Origin: Toxoplasma gondii ME49
Lineage: Eukaryota > Apicomplexa > Conoidasida > Eucoccidiorida > Sarcocystidae
Direction: 5' to 3'
NCBI RefSeq assembly: GCF_000006565.2
Contig: NC_031476.1
Span: 3,744,458-3,808,457, forward strand
Length of the DNA stretch: 64,000 bases
Shown here: in pieces, positions 12,690 to 24,137 of the stretch
Numbering within the stretch: position 1 is the stretch's first letter
Layout of the letters: each line of letters starts with the position of its first letter
Position numbers and translations under genes: made by a program
The notes under the pieces: generated by a model
Databases searched by the model: none
Seen by the model: the letters and a program-made list of their open reading frames with translations, nothing else
Told to the model about the DNA's origin: nothing

Positions 12690-14048
12690 ATGTACACAAA
12701 TATGTATGTATATTTCCTTTCGTACATATGTACGCATATGCATGTATATGTATGTGTGCGTGTATCGTTTGTTTCCGCTCTGTGTGTGTTTTTAGGTCAG
12801 AATGCAAGTGTGGCGATTATGAGTTTTTCTGGCTACGACATTGAAGACGCGATTGTGTTGAATCGGGGGGCGGTGGATCGGGGATTCGGGCGTTGCTTCG
12901 CGCTGCGGCGTTACTCTGTGGAGCTGAAGAAGTACTTCAACGGATCGACGGATCGAACCTTCCCACCGCCTGTCGCGCAAGCCTCCGGGCCAGGGAGCGG
13001 TAAGGCGGCGTCGGGACTGCACCGAAAGAGTTTTTTCCCGGGCGGCAGAGGCGCGGTTTCTCGTCGCTTCGAGGCGCTGGAAGACGACGGCGTAGTCCGC
13101 GTCGGCGAACTCCTGGAAGAAGACCAAGTGTACGTCCACAAGTTCTCGCCGACCAATACTCGGGAACATGTGAGCGACCCTCTGCAGCTGGACAACTCGC
13201 TGTACGCGCCGTCATTTGCGCGGTACAAGACGGTCGTTCCTTCCTACGTCGAGCGCGTCGTCTGCACGGACAACTCGGACGGCTGTCGAACCTACAAAGT
13301 GATGATGCGCCAGACGCGGCTGCCGGAACTCGGGGACAAGTTCAGCTCTCGACACGGCCAAAAGGGTGTCGTGGGCTTGATTGCCCCGGCCGAAGACCTG
13401 CCGTTCGCCGAGTCCGGATGGTGTCCAGACTTGATCATGAATCCGCACGGCTTCCCCTCGCGCATGACGGTCGGCAAAATGATGGAGTTGATCGCGGGGA
13501 AGAGCGCCCTGCAAGTCGGCGCCTGTCAGTACGGCACAGCCTTTGGAGGCGTCGGGGTCGAGACGCTCGGCGAGATCCTCGCGGCTCACGGCTTCCACTA
13601 CTCGGGGAAGGAGTACCTGACGTCGGGCATTACCGGCGAGGCGCTGCAGACCTACGTTTTTGCCGGACCCATCTACTACCAAAAGCTGAAGCACATGGTC
13701 CAGGACAAGATCCACGCGAGAGGCCGCGGACCGCGGCAACTTCTCACGCGACAGCCGACGGAGGGTCGCGCCAAGGAAGGCGGCCTACGCCTCGGCGAGA
13801 TGGAGAGAGACTGCCTCGTCGCTTACGGAAGCAGCGCGTTGCTGATGGAACGCCTGATGCTCAGCTCCGATGTCTTCGAGGCGAGTGTCTGCTCGACGTG
13901 TGGCTTGATGGGCTACGAAGGCTGGTGCCCGTACTGCAAAAGTGGAAAACACGTCGCGCCGATCCGCATGCCTTACGCATGCAAGCTCCTCTTCCAAGAA
14001 CTCATGAGCATGAACGTCTGCCCCAGGCTGCACATCAAGGAAATGTAG
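8021..14048 (+). CDS. RPC2: DNA-directed RNA polymerase III subunit RPC2 (second-largest subunit), four exons
   Basis: Exons are 8021-8992, 9547-9594, 10242-11997 and 12796-14048. The joins AAAAG|GTGAGC, GAG|GTAAGG and GGCAG|GTGCGG run phase 0, 0, 1 and keep frame to TAG; the product is about 1342 residues, against about 1130-1150 for human and yeast RPC2. The catalytic beta-like subunit transcribes tRNA, 5S and other small RNA genes in the nucleus. Pol III rather than I or II identity comes from DKWRLLPAF (about residue 171), the micro-exon MQEQLSKNRIIVE, KLYLRHNSFLDDLP and PTEGRAKEGGLRLGEMERDC. The GYDIEDA and GDKFSSRHGQKG active-site segments (the latter near 13333-13371) and a C-terminal CxxC...CxxC zinc ribbon (CSTCGL...CPYCK, about 1290-1308) are intact. 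The extra length is mostly a Ser/Pro/Ala-rich N-terminus and a Gly/Ala insert. A second in-frame ATG at 8051 is an equally possible start. Confidence 0.95.
9258..9297. repeat. (TA)n tract in RPC2 intron 1
   Basis: Pure TA run bordered by ATGCATGTATACATGCATATATCC and TGTTTGTGTG. It lies in the 8993-9546 intron. Confidence 0.9.
10000..10050. repeat. (TA)n tract in RPC2 intron 2
   Basis: TA run followed by ATACATGTATAGGTATGCTTAT. It lies in the 9595-10241 intron. Confidence 0.9.
12217..12690. repeat. Two (TA)n tracts in RPC2 intron 3
   Basis: Runs at about 12233-12302 and 12655-12687 lie in the 11998-12795 intron. The second is edged by TGTACATGTTTATATA and TATATAAACATGTACA, so the tract sits in the middle of a perfect inverted repeat (roughly 12642-12701) able to fold into one long hairpin. 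Confidence 0.85.
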
Positions 14049-15820
14049 CTGCGAACGCGCCGGGAGGGACCTCCGGCGACGCTCTGAAGACGAGCCGGCA
14101 GTCCGAGGCGGGTCGCCAGCTGGAGACCTCGAGACTGCGACCGTGACGGAGAGAAAGTGGACGCTCGGCGTCAGGTCGAAGAGAGGGAAAGCGAGAGGCC
14201 GGCGCCAGTGCGAAACAGCCTCAGCGTAAACATTCACGGAAAAGGATGAGAGAACCGCTCGTTCCAAAAACACAAACGAAGCGACAGAGTCAGGTGTGCA
14301 GACAGTCATTCGTCAAGCACTCAAGTTCACGAATGCACGTGCCCACATCTGTTCATGGATGTGCAGAGGCACTCAAAGCTTTTTCACACTGCATGCGTTG
14401 ATGCGCCGAGGAGAGGCCTTGCCGACTGATGGCTCCTGCGTCATTTGGTCTTCTAGCGTTCCAAGTAGCTGTGAAACGTCCTCAAAGTTCTCTCTGCGTA
14501 GATGATTGCTGGACACCTAGACCGACCCACTGACCATCTTCGCCTCGCGAGAAACTGCTTCTGAATCATTGTCAACTGTCTGTGCAAACTCGCCTTTTCG
14601 CGTCTTTTCACGCTTCCCAAGTCTACGAACTGGAAGCCCTTCGCGCGGTAGAAACGCACTTTCTGTCGAGTTTCCAGATACCAGAAACGGATGCGAAAAC
14701 CGACACGGACGGCGCCTAGATGACACGGCACAGACCAGGCCCAAGGGTCACGCAGTGCAACACTCAGAAAACGTGAATGGCTGTCTCTGCAAAGATATAT
14801 AAAATATATATAAAAATATATGTAATATAATATAAATAAATTATATAGCACATCTTATGCCTATATGTATATATATGTATAAATAGTATATTAAGCCCCA
14901 CTGCATATTGATGTTTGAACTTGTTTGTACTGCGCTGCCATTGGAAGAAATGTGTTTGAGTATGCGTGGAAAGCAGTACTCTCATGAGCGCGTTTTTAGC
15001 TTATGACAAGGCCGTAGTGGTGGGCATGCATAGCCCAATAACATCACCTACATTGGCCTGGAGGAGTTCGCATTTGACTCTGTGCAAAAACAAAGCTAGA
15101 AACGCGTGCGGCGAAAGAGTGCGTTTCTTGTTTGCAGATTGTGTCCTTTCTTCGCTTCTGATACTGGTTTGTCTTAACGCTTCGAAGCAGTTAAGGAAAC
15201 GGTCTCGTAAACAGAAAACGGTTTCGTTCACGGCCATTCCAGAAAAGGGATTTCGCGTCTTTTTTCTCTGTCTGCGTATGCGGGAAAGCCTCAATGACAC
15301 GCGCAATCTCTGGACATATTGATGAAGCAAACGGTGTCAAGCCTTCCAACAGGGTAGTCAAGTCGGAGACGACGAGAGACAGTGCAAGGACATCGTCAAA
15401 CCCTCACTGTTTTGCGTGCCGCTAGACTTTGCCTATGAGTGGCAAGCAGTGAATTTGTCTCTTTGTAGGCGGTAGCAACAAATTGTTTTCATCAAAAAAA
15501 AGCACTAGCCTTCCTCACTCGCTACGGAAGCGTCTCTTCTCGGCGACCGTGAGGACGTTCAGGGTTTAGCGTCCTTGCTTTCTCTCTTTGTTCCTTCTCA
15601 ACGATGCTGCAGCCTGACGGTGTTCTCACTCTTGAAGAAAACGCGTCTGACTGGACGGATGTCTAGCACTTCTTCTTGGGCTGCACGCAACCTCAGGCCT
15701 CGCCTCGCGGTGTTTCCCTCTACAGACTGATTTCAGAAGAAGTATTTCTGAGAAGCAGCAACCTCCGCTTTTCCTTAACGTTCTCTTAAACGAAACACTG
15801 TTGTGTGAAGTCCACCCTTT
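14049..15820. other. Convergent intergenic region (3' flanks of RPC2 and the 15.8-19.7 kb gene)
   Basis: I see no conserved coding sequence. An AT-rich patch (about 14795-14900) of imperfect ATATAA repeats lies in the middle. The region should contain both polyadenylation regions, but I cannot assign a site. Confidence 0.5.
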
Positions 15821-18165
15821 TCATCGTACTCGGCGGATGTCTCGGCGTCCCTGCTGGGGTGTACATACGCCCAAGAGGGCCCTCAGGTCCTCCTGCTGAG
15901 AGCGCCAGATGGATTCGGCTGTCGCGCGCAAATCGGGATCTTCACCTTTGTCTTTTTTCCGAATCCGTCCAGTTTTTTCTGCCTCGAGGGAACGCCCAAC
16001 GCATGCATTACGGTTCAGAGTCCCGAGGGTTCCTTCACTTCTTTTGCGACTTGACTTCTTCGCTTTCTTCTGATGAACTGAATTCACTCCCTCCTCTCGG
16101 CCAGCACCTCTTCCTTCGTCGAGTCCGCTCGTCATACGGCTGAGTTCTTCCAGAGAGCCAGAAGAAGTCTCGGGGTTCTCTGGAAGGCTAGGACAGGCTG
16201 GCCGTAAGCGGTCTCCGAATATAAGGCGGGAGTGGTAATCGCGCGTTCCCTCCACTTCTCCCAGGACAGCGCCTGTGCTGGAAGGGAGAAACGCAGAGAG
16301 AGGAAGAAATGACGGGAGAGGCGTGTGAGGAAGAGACAGCGGAGCGATGGTGGAAGACGAAGAGGAAGGAAGAGCGGAAGAAGACGAGAACGACGTTGGT
16401 GAAGAGTCAGATGAGGAAGAAGCCGGGGAAGGAGACAGGAGAGATGAAGAGACTTGATAAGTCTGCGGTGGCGGCGAGGAGCCTTGACCCTCGTAAGAGA
16501 GTGTGGCGACGGAGGTTTTAGAAAGATCTTCTGCACTCTTGTCCTGCTGTTTCCTCCTGTCTCCCGTCTGAAATGTCGGTTGAACCTGCCAGTTCGTCAG
16601 CGACTCTAAGGAAGGAAAAGCGCTTTCAAGGTTTGAAGATGGGAGAGTGTTCTCGCGCGTTATAAAAGGAAAAGCGGGGTCTCGCTTTTCCGACACACTC
16701 GCCATCTCGGGATCTGTGCTCGAGAGCAAACTCAAAAACGGATTGACTTCAAATGCCGGCGTGGTTCGCTTCTGCGTTCCAAGTAAACGTGTACAGACAC
16801 CCGAAACCTCCGTTCCGGAGTTCGGCAATGTCTCTGAGGCTCTTCCAACGAGGCCTTCAGTAACGGTGTCGTCTGGCTGACATAAAAGCGGAGAAGAGGC
16901 AGCAGAAGAGGAACAGGAGGATGGACGAGAAGAGGAAGACGAAGACGGCAAGGGAGCAGAGAAAGCAGAGGACAGGAGCGTTGAAGATGGAGAAGAAGCT
17001 GATTGTTTCAACAGAAGAGTCGATGACGAATCTTCACAGAAGGGAACGTGAACTGAGGATGGGGGGTCCGCTGTTTCCCCACAAGGTTGTCCGTCAGCGA
17101 AGATAGCAGGTGCGGTTGAGGCCGTTGTCGGCGAAGCACAATACCTCTCGGCCGGCGAGTGAGAACCGACACCGGGGTCCTCACAGGCATCTGAAGAACT
17201 GGAGGTTTCCTCCAGCTTTTCAATTCGAACGCTCCTCGAGGCGATCCCATCGACGTCGCATGCAGTTCCGCCTCGCGTCTCCCCATGAAAGTTCAGTCGA
17301 TCGGTCTGCTCTTGTTGCCTCAGGTGGAGAGCCTCGAGTTCGTCGCATGTCACAGTATGTACACGACATTCACCTGGCTTCTCAGTTGGTTCTTTGTCGT
17401 CCCTTCCTTCGTTTCGTTCTTCTTCGTTTCCTTCGTCGCTTCCTTCTTTTCTTTCTTCTTTTCTTCCGTCTTCTCTTTCGTCTTCTCTCTCTTCTTCTCT
17501 TGCTGCTTCTCCTTCTTCTTCCGTGTCTCCTTCCCTTTTTTCTTTTTCGTCTTCTCCGCTTTCTTTCTCTCCTGTTGCCTCTTCGCCGTTGCCGCCGCTG
17601 GCCGAGGAGGATCGTCTGTCGAGGCGACCTGCGAAAGGCGGAGGCGCTTCACTGGCGTCGAGCTTCCACACAGGGGGCGTCTTCTCTCCTTCGGAAGCGA
17701 CGAGGTTTGTGGCGCTTCTTTGAGGTGAGCAGAGCGACAGAGAGCTACCGCCGTCCACGAGTCGATCCATTCTTGCCTTTTGCGCTTCGGTCTCGAGAGC
17801 CAACATCTCTCTCCCCTCTTCCGCGCCAGGCGTTGTCGAGAGAGAAGACGAAGAGAAGGAAGAGGATGCCGATGCGTCAGCACAGGCTGCGACCGAAGGG
17901 CCATTTGCAGACGAAGCGGCTTCTTGGGAAGAAGACGCAAGAAGTAGGTCGTTTCGCTTCTTCCGCAAAGACTGAAACAGCGAATAAAGCAGTTCCTGTC
18001 TGGTCCGTTGCTCGTCGAGGGCGGCCTGTCTCCTCTCTCTCTCTTGCACTGCCTCGCGGCGACAAGCGAGAGTTCTGGCGGCCCTGCGATACCGCGAAAG
18101 AAGCTGTCTGAAAGCCGTAGTAACCAAGGCAGAACAAGCGACAACGCACTCAGTGCACCACGCGT
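15821..18165 (-). CDS. Unrecognised coiled-coil / acidic low-complexity ORF, probably the 3' exon of the next gene
   Basis: An open frame runs to a TGA at 15821. A strong acceptor (CTTCTCCTCAG|GCGTCT, exon start 18165) sits just inside it, and no ATG precedes the first ordered segment, so it is probably a downstream exon. It begins with an amphipathic Arg-rich coiled coil (from VVACSALVTTAFRQLLSRYR through QELLYSLFQSLRKKRND). There follow a Ser tract, a long Glu/Arg/Lys/Gly acidic region encoded by the CT-rich + strand at 17390-17580, Ser/Pro-rich sequence, and a basic tail with KKAKKSSRKR and RIRKKDK (candidate nuclear localisation or binding signals). I recognise no family. Linking it to the membrane-protein exon upstream is inference: the exact donor and phase are not resolved, so two separate genes remain possible. 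Confidence 0.5.
15857..15872. repeat. GGTGT-N4-ACACC family element (degenerate), coding
   Basis: GGGTGT-ACAT-ACGCCC has 6-bp arms with one G.T pairing. It lies in the last codons of the minus-strand ORF, where it reads GVCTP. Confidence 0.7.
16789..16800. repeat. GGTGT-N4-ACACC family element (degenerate), coding
   Basis: GTGT-ACAG-ACAC core; on the minus strand it reads SGVCTR in the coiled-coil/acidic ORF. Confidence 0.55.
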
Positions 18166-18755
18166 CAGACGCCTGAGGAGAAGCGCATGCATGCGAAAAT
18201 ACAAGAGGAAATCGAGCTGGAACCCACAGGACCCGCCACCGAGTCGGCAGAGCGAGAGCTACGTCGCGCGACACTCCGCCGGCTGGTACCGCAAAGAGGA
18301 GCGGTCGAAACAAATCAACAAATCAGGGGATGCGACCGCATGCCGAAGAGCACATCGGAGCGTTCTTGGAGTGCGTCAGAAAAAGACACTTGCAGATCCG
18401 AAAAGACTGGCCAATACCATAGTTTCAAGACAGGCGGTCTGATGGCTCACAGTTGCAGCGAACCTGGGCATGAATGGATAGAAAGCAGTGAAAGTACAGA
18501 CAACGGAGCCCCGGTCAAGGGATACGAAATGGACAGGTTTCGCGTTGTGATGTGGTTTGGGCCCACACCTAAAACTGTACCTCCAGTCCTGTCGGTCGGC
18601 GAGGTTCCTTTCTCGATGTCTGGACACCAACATCGCGATATACACAATGCGTTCCACAGGCACTGAAAGCGCTTTTCCTCACCCTTTTCACTGGGTTTAT
18701 CCCCCCCCCGTTCACAATCGGCTTGTCCCCCTTTGTGAACGCGTTCTACGTCGGA

Positions 18756-19689
18756 CGTACCCGTACTTCTTCCAAAGTGAGTGGAGTTTGTAGGCAAGAA
18801 CCAAGACTAACGCAGAGTAGACCACCACGCCGCTGCGCCCGCGCCACAGCCATGCCGCGCCTGTCACCGAAGTCCTCCAAGCTGGCGGAAACCGCCCTCT
18901 TCCCGACTTGCGTTCTGTCCCGATTGCCTGGAAGTAGGCACCCGACTTCGAGTTGTAGTCCGCCTCGTCACCGTTCGATTTCGCGTCCGCGAACTCCGAC
19001 CCATACCACCCCTGAGAGGAACGGTAGGCGCCCCAGGGTGTATGTACACCTCCGGCCGACCGCCAAGCGTTCTGAAAGGTGTGTGCCAAGGCGCGGGAAG
19101 ACTGCGCATCAGGCAAAATCCCCGAGTTGCCTGCTCGTCTGTCTCCATAGCTGCTCACCGAGGGCGGAAGGGGTTCACGCGTTGGCTGGTCGTGAGCGCT
19201 TTGCTTCCTGACCAGCAGGAAAGGTACCCATTGCCAGATCCTGGACAGCGGTGACAGAAGAAACCGCAACAGGCGGGCGAGCAAGGACAGGAACTTGTGG
19301 AGAAAAGTGGAGGCGCGGATCACGCTGCCAACCTCTCCGCCCCACTGAAGGAGCTGCAAAAGCAGGAGCCGCAAACCCTCCAGGACAGCGACACTCTCGC
19401 CGAGCAGCTGCAGAAAATCTCGCAGTGTCAGTGGTGACGGAGAGGCAGGCGGAGGAGGGAACGAGGCGGGAGGCAGTGAAGAGGCTGGAAGCGAAGGGGG
19501 AAACGAAGAAGTGGGGAAATGGGCGTTCTGGTAAGAGGAAAACGAAGAAGGAAACGAAGCGGTCTGCGCAAAAGCCCGCGGTGGCGCATAGACAGAGGTG
19601 GAGTTCTGAGAGGGAAGCGAACTGCTAGAAAAACGATCTACTCGCTCCTGAGATAGAAGGGTTGGAAGGAAAGCTCCGTTAGCATCCAT
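18756..19689 (-). CDS. Pro/Ser-rich membrane protein, N-terminal exon; family not recognised (weak Pex13-like layout)
   Basis: ATG at 19689 opens a frame of about 310 residues before a candidate donor (TACGG|GTACGT near 18756). Residues 1-80 are Ser/Pro-rich, ending PPPPASPSPL. Residues about 83-158 form long Leu-rich amphipathic or hydrophobic helices (LRDFLQLLGESVAVLEGL ... LLARLLRFLLSPL). A hydrophilic Ser/Tyr/Gly linker follows, then a clear transmembrane segment (VVVYSALVLVLAYKLHSLW, about 285-304) and a basic YVRRRTRS-type end. A Pro-rich leader, hydrophobic helices and a single C-proximal TM recalls peroxin Pex13. With the coiled-coil exon downstream it also recalls Pex14, but I see no diagnostic motif, so this is only a suggestion. 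I cannot settle whether it splices to 18165, because the best donor (phase 2) does not match the best acceptor (phase 0). Confidence 0.45.
19037..19050. repeat. GGTGT-N4-ACACC element, exact, coding
   Basis: GGTGT-ATGT-ACACC. On the minus strand it lies in the membrane-protein exon and reads GGVHTPW. Confidence 0.85.
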
Positions 19690-22600
19690 CGTTCGGGGGA
19701 GGAGACAATGACAAACAAAAACGGGAGAAAACGCGTGGGAAGTGGGGAAGCAGGCGAAGGTAACGCTGAGTGCAGGGATCGACGCAAGTATTCTGAACTT
19801 CGGGATCAAAAGCAGAGCCCGAACACAAAAGGTCGACGGAAAAGACGGTCGAGGTGCGAAAAAGAGCAAAACCGAAGCCGGGGCCGTACGAAAGCCAGTC
19901 GAACGAGGCGAGCTCCACGAAGAAGGGGAAAAAAGTAAAACGCGAGGAACAACCCGGGAAAACGTTCATCACTGAGGGACGGGTATTCTGGAAGGAAAAC
20001 TACACCAGGCTCTTGTTTGAGGTCTGGAAGTTGACAACGCCCGAATCCAAAACGGAACTGTTCCGATTGGACTCTACAGACACAGAGCAGTCATCGAACA
20101 GGGGTTCCTGCGAAAATGTACTTTCAGAGCGCAGGAAAACCACGCGTAGAATCCTTCTGCAAACCATGGAGAGGGATGAGTAAAAGCGACTAAGTAAACG
20201 AGTGAAAACCTGGCGGCGCCTGCCTGTGCAGTGGCAGACAAAATGAATGGCGATTTCGTTTCCTGTCCATTTTCACAAAAACAAACGAACCCCCTGTATG
20301 CAAAAAGAGTGAGACACGCGTGAAGCACGGAAATAATCGAAGAATTGGAACAAAAGCAAACGATGTACCCATTCCTAGATTCGCAGCAACAGGGAAAGCA
20401 GCCCTCACACGCTCGTTCAATCATGCGGCAGATCCCGGCGGCATTTTTAGGATTTGTAGAACGTGTGATCAACATGTTCTTGTTTTCATCACCCGATTTC
20501 CTCCACACGCACAGGATGATGTAACATGCTGGTGGCAAGTGCTACATGCTTGAAATGAAAATGCACAAAAAGCGGAAACCTAACTGCGTAAGCAACCCGC
20601 CTGAGCCGCTTCTCCCGCTGACCGCCACTCTTTGCCGGAGAGCGTTTGTCGACAGATCAAGGGTGTTTGGAGCGCTACTCTTCTTTTCGACGTCTCGGCG
20701 ACCAGGAAGACGAGAAAAAGGCATTTCTGCTTGGCTGAAGAACGCGATATCGGCAAAAAACCCTCAAGTATCCCGGAGGCGCCGTCGCTGATCGTCAGAT
20801 CGGTTACAGGTTTCTGCGTGTGACAAGTGCCTGTCAATCGGAGAGCTCTTGCGAAGATCCGTAGAGTGAAATAAAGCAAGACGAAACGACGGAAAGAGGA
20901 AAGTGATGCGAACGTTGTCAAGCAGAAATACAGTTGCAGTGCTTCTGTGAAAAAGGAAACTCAAACAGTTTCTTTACAACAGAGGCGCCCGACTAGGAGG
21001 GACTTGAACAGGAAGATTGAATTCAGGGCCAGTAGCAAATTGAAATCATTAGCAGCAATACCAAGTCCATCTCTAGAAAACGAAATGTATGAGAGGACCT
21101 TGGAAGCGTCCAGTGAAAGAGTGTAACACGCAGCTGTTGAACAGGCGCATATCGTGGAGACAGCGGACTCATAGAGTTCTACGCTCTCCAAGCGTTTGTA
21201 CGCGGTGATGCTGTGCTTAAGTGAAGTTTTCTAGACTCTAGTGCCCAGTGAGGACGTAATAAGAAATTCTCACCACTGCGCACGGATAGACATTCTTCAT
21301 TTGAAACAGGTACATATTTACACATATGTAGTGTATATTTCGATAAACAATTGTCGGTAAGTGGATAACAGGTGTACACTAGAGGTTTGAAGGAACGTGT
21401 CAATGGCGTTTCTCTTCGCAGAGTTTTTGGGGAAGATCTTGGTTCCATAGGTTAGCTAAATGATAGAGGGCGAAAAAGCCGGTGGATCACCGCGATTACT
21501 CTGCTTTGCCTTTGTTATGGAGAGTAACTGCGAATGCATGTCTACCGTTGCAGGGAGGCGACACGCTCGCTCTCTTTACAGAAAGTCTTTCCTCGCTTGC
21601 CTGTTTCACTCCTTTCGTGATGGTAGCAACGTGTCAAAATTCAGAATAACCTAAACAGCGAGAGGCGCATGCGCGTACTGCTGTGTTTCTTTAACACTTG
21701 CGCCGGATGAAGGGTTCACACGATGCGGAAAAAAGGCTTTCAAAGATGCGTGCGTAACGTAGGATACTCAATATCTGTTATGTTTCACGCGTAGGATATG
21801 GACTGAGGTTAACACTGTTGTCTCTCGTCCTCCGACGGTGCAAAATGCCTACCAGATCTACTTGGATCAGCCTCCGTGCAAGAGTCTCTTGGTTTGACGG
21901 ATCTGCCACACCTTTCCTTTACAGTTCAACAAATGTCTTTCTACCCTCGTCGAAGCCAGTATTTCTGTGATTGTGTGTCCAGAAGTCTGCAGTATCTGAG
22001 AACTCCCCGAGGACCAATTCCGGCGATGGGTTCTTTGAACGCTGTTGGATACGCTTGCGCCTTGCACATTTCTCTCTTTTTCTCGGAGTATCCGTTCTAT
22101 TCGAGGATAGATATATGATCTGGTTTCCGAAATACTAGGAAATGTATCACGGTGTGGCCTGTGAATGCGCCAGAGATTCGTAGAGAGCAACGAAACTCTA
22201 AGAGGAAGCCCCCGTCCGTGTTTTGGAGCATTCTGCCTCCGCATGGATTCTTCAGATTTCAGTTGAGATGTTCGCATTTTTGTCAAGAACGGTCCTTCGT
22301 CCCTGTCCTGGAAAAAAACGATGTAACGCTTTGCAGATCTGGGGATCGAGTCTCAGCAAGCCCAGATCAGAAAGAGGTGACACGACCACCCACAAACCGT
22401 CGTAAAAAAAAGATAGGGTGGGACCCATTTCAGCATGGCATAATGCGCCAGACTCCACTACGGAACGATATAAAGCAGTGCTGCGAACAGACTGACTAGC
22501 CACCGTCCGTTCTGCCTGTGTCAGAGAAAACACACTGGAAGGTCAAATTCTTCTGTTGAGTCCGCAGGACTGCAGCCGCACCAGGAGAAAGTCCTCGAGG

Positions 22601-22709
22601 GAGAAGAACTTTACGACAAACAAGTATGCAACCCTTTAAATACACATTCAAACACACACATATCTACATGCGTGCATGTAAACATCAAGTTACATACTAT
22701 ATATGCATA

Positions 22710-22745
<36 letters not shown>

Positions 22746-24137
22746 TATATTCTGTCTCTGTGTACTGGCATCCTGGTTTGAGTATGGGTGCGTACTAAAT
22801 TATCGGAGAAAGTACTCCTTTTTTCATCTGACATGTCTGAAGACAATTCTGTGTATCTTCATTGTTGTCAGACGATTCTGGTTTTCCTTCTGTGCCTCTC
22901 CTTCGATTCACCAGCCTTGACTCGCCAGTATTAGTATCGAACTATCCAGTGTAAGTCGACGTCGACAGTTCCCCACAGCTGTGTACGGAGGATATCGCAC
23001 CTTTGCTGCGTGCTCAAGAAAGACTTGAAACGGTTTATGACATAAAGAAGCTGCAAGTGGCTTGTGAAATGCCTCTGACAATCACGAAGGATATCTTCCT
23101 ACGGTAAAAGAAAAATCCTATCTTCGAAACCGGACCATGTGTCACATGTTGAATAGAAGAAGACTGTCTAAGCAATCTGCGGATTCTTTTGCTGTCCAAA
23201 TGCAAAGGCGTTTCCACTTGTTGATTGCAGGGCTGCACCACGAGTTCATCGGAAGAGAATTCATTCCTCCCCAGGCTTGCGTCTATGCACACATGCAAAG
23301 TCCTTCATTGTTGCCAGACACCAAGTGCGACGCATATGCGCGCTGCTTCTTTGCGACCCCAACAAGAAAATTTCACCCGGCAACTTGTTTTTTTCACAGT
23401 TTCACTGATTCCTGTTCTTTTCCATCCACACACATCGCCACTTCTCACCAATTTTTCGTGTTTTCTCCCGCGAATCTGGGTCAAAAGCTCATCCGGTTAT
23501 CACGCAGGCGCTCACGGAGGCCGCCCAACCCCAGCAGGTCCTCTTTTTCTGGGCCGTTTTCTGCGCTGTAGAAACGTTTTCTTCTTTGTTCTCTTCTATT
23601 ATATTTCTTGCGTCTCCCCATGCTCTAAGTGTCGCTTTTTCGGAGACTTTCTACGCGGGAAAAGTCCGATACGACTATCGGAACTCGATTCCTAGCAGCA
23701 CCTTTTCTCAAGCACAGAGTCGCGGGGCTTTGCCGCCGAGGTTGGCCAAGAAAAAGTTTAAGATTTGTCTCCTCGGTCGAGCTCCATGTTCATGACAGCG
23801 GAACAGAAGAGCAACGGCAACGGAGCTCAAGAAGGGCAGGCACACTTCGCGGCTTTCGTTCGCTTCTTCCCACGCCTCCTTCTCTCAGGCTTCTTTTCTA
23901 ACGAGACGACCGCCAGACGTTTCGAACAAAGAAACAGACAAATTCCACAAATTCCATATATCTCCCCCGCCCTCTTCCACTGGTTTCCGTTTCTACTGCA
24001 ACCTGGTCATGACACACAGACAAAAACATGACATGTATATCGTTTCCTTCTTCGTCGATGGTTGCGAGTATGCCTTCTTTTGTTGAAGTATGAGTGCATG
24101 CATTTCTGCGTCTTAAACTCGTCTTTTTTGTGGAAAG
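19690..24137. other. 4.4 kb intergenic region, no gene supported
   Basis: This divergent flank lies between the minus-strand membrane-protein gene and the plus-strand cap enzyme gene. Base composition is more even than around the genes. All open frames are short, rarely begin with a plausible context and show no conserved motif. A (TA)n tract is present at 22696-22750, and a pyrimidine-rich stretch (about 23340-23680) precedes the cap enzyme start. It presumably contains both promoters. A non-conserved gene or lncRNA could be hidden here. Confidence 0.45.
22696..22750. repeat. (TA)n microsatellite, intergenic
   Basis: ATATATGCATATATTTATATA leads into a pure TA run, followed by GATATATTCTGTCTCTG. 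Confidence 0.9.
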
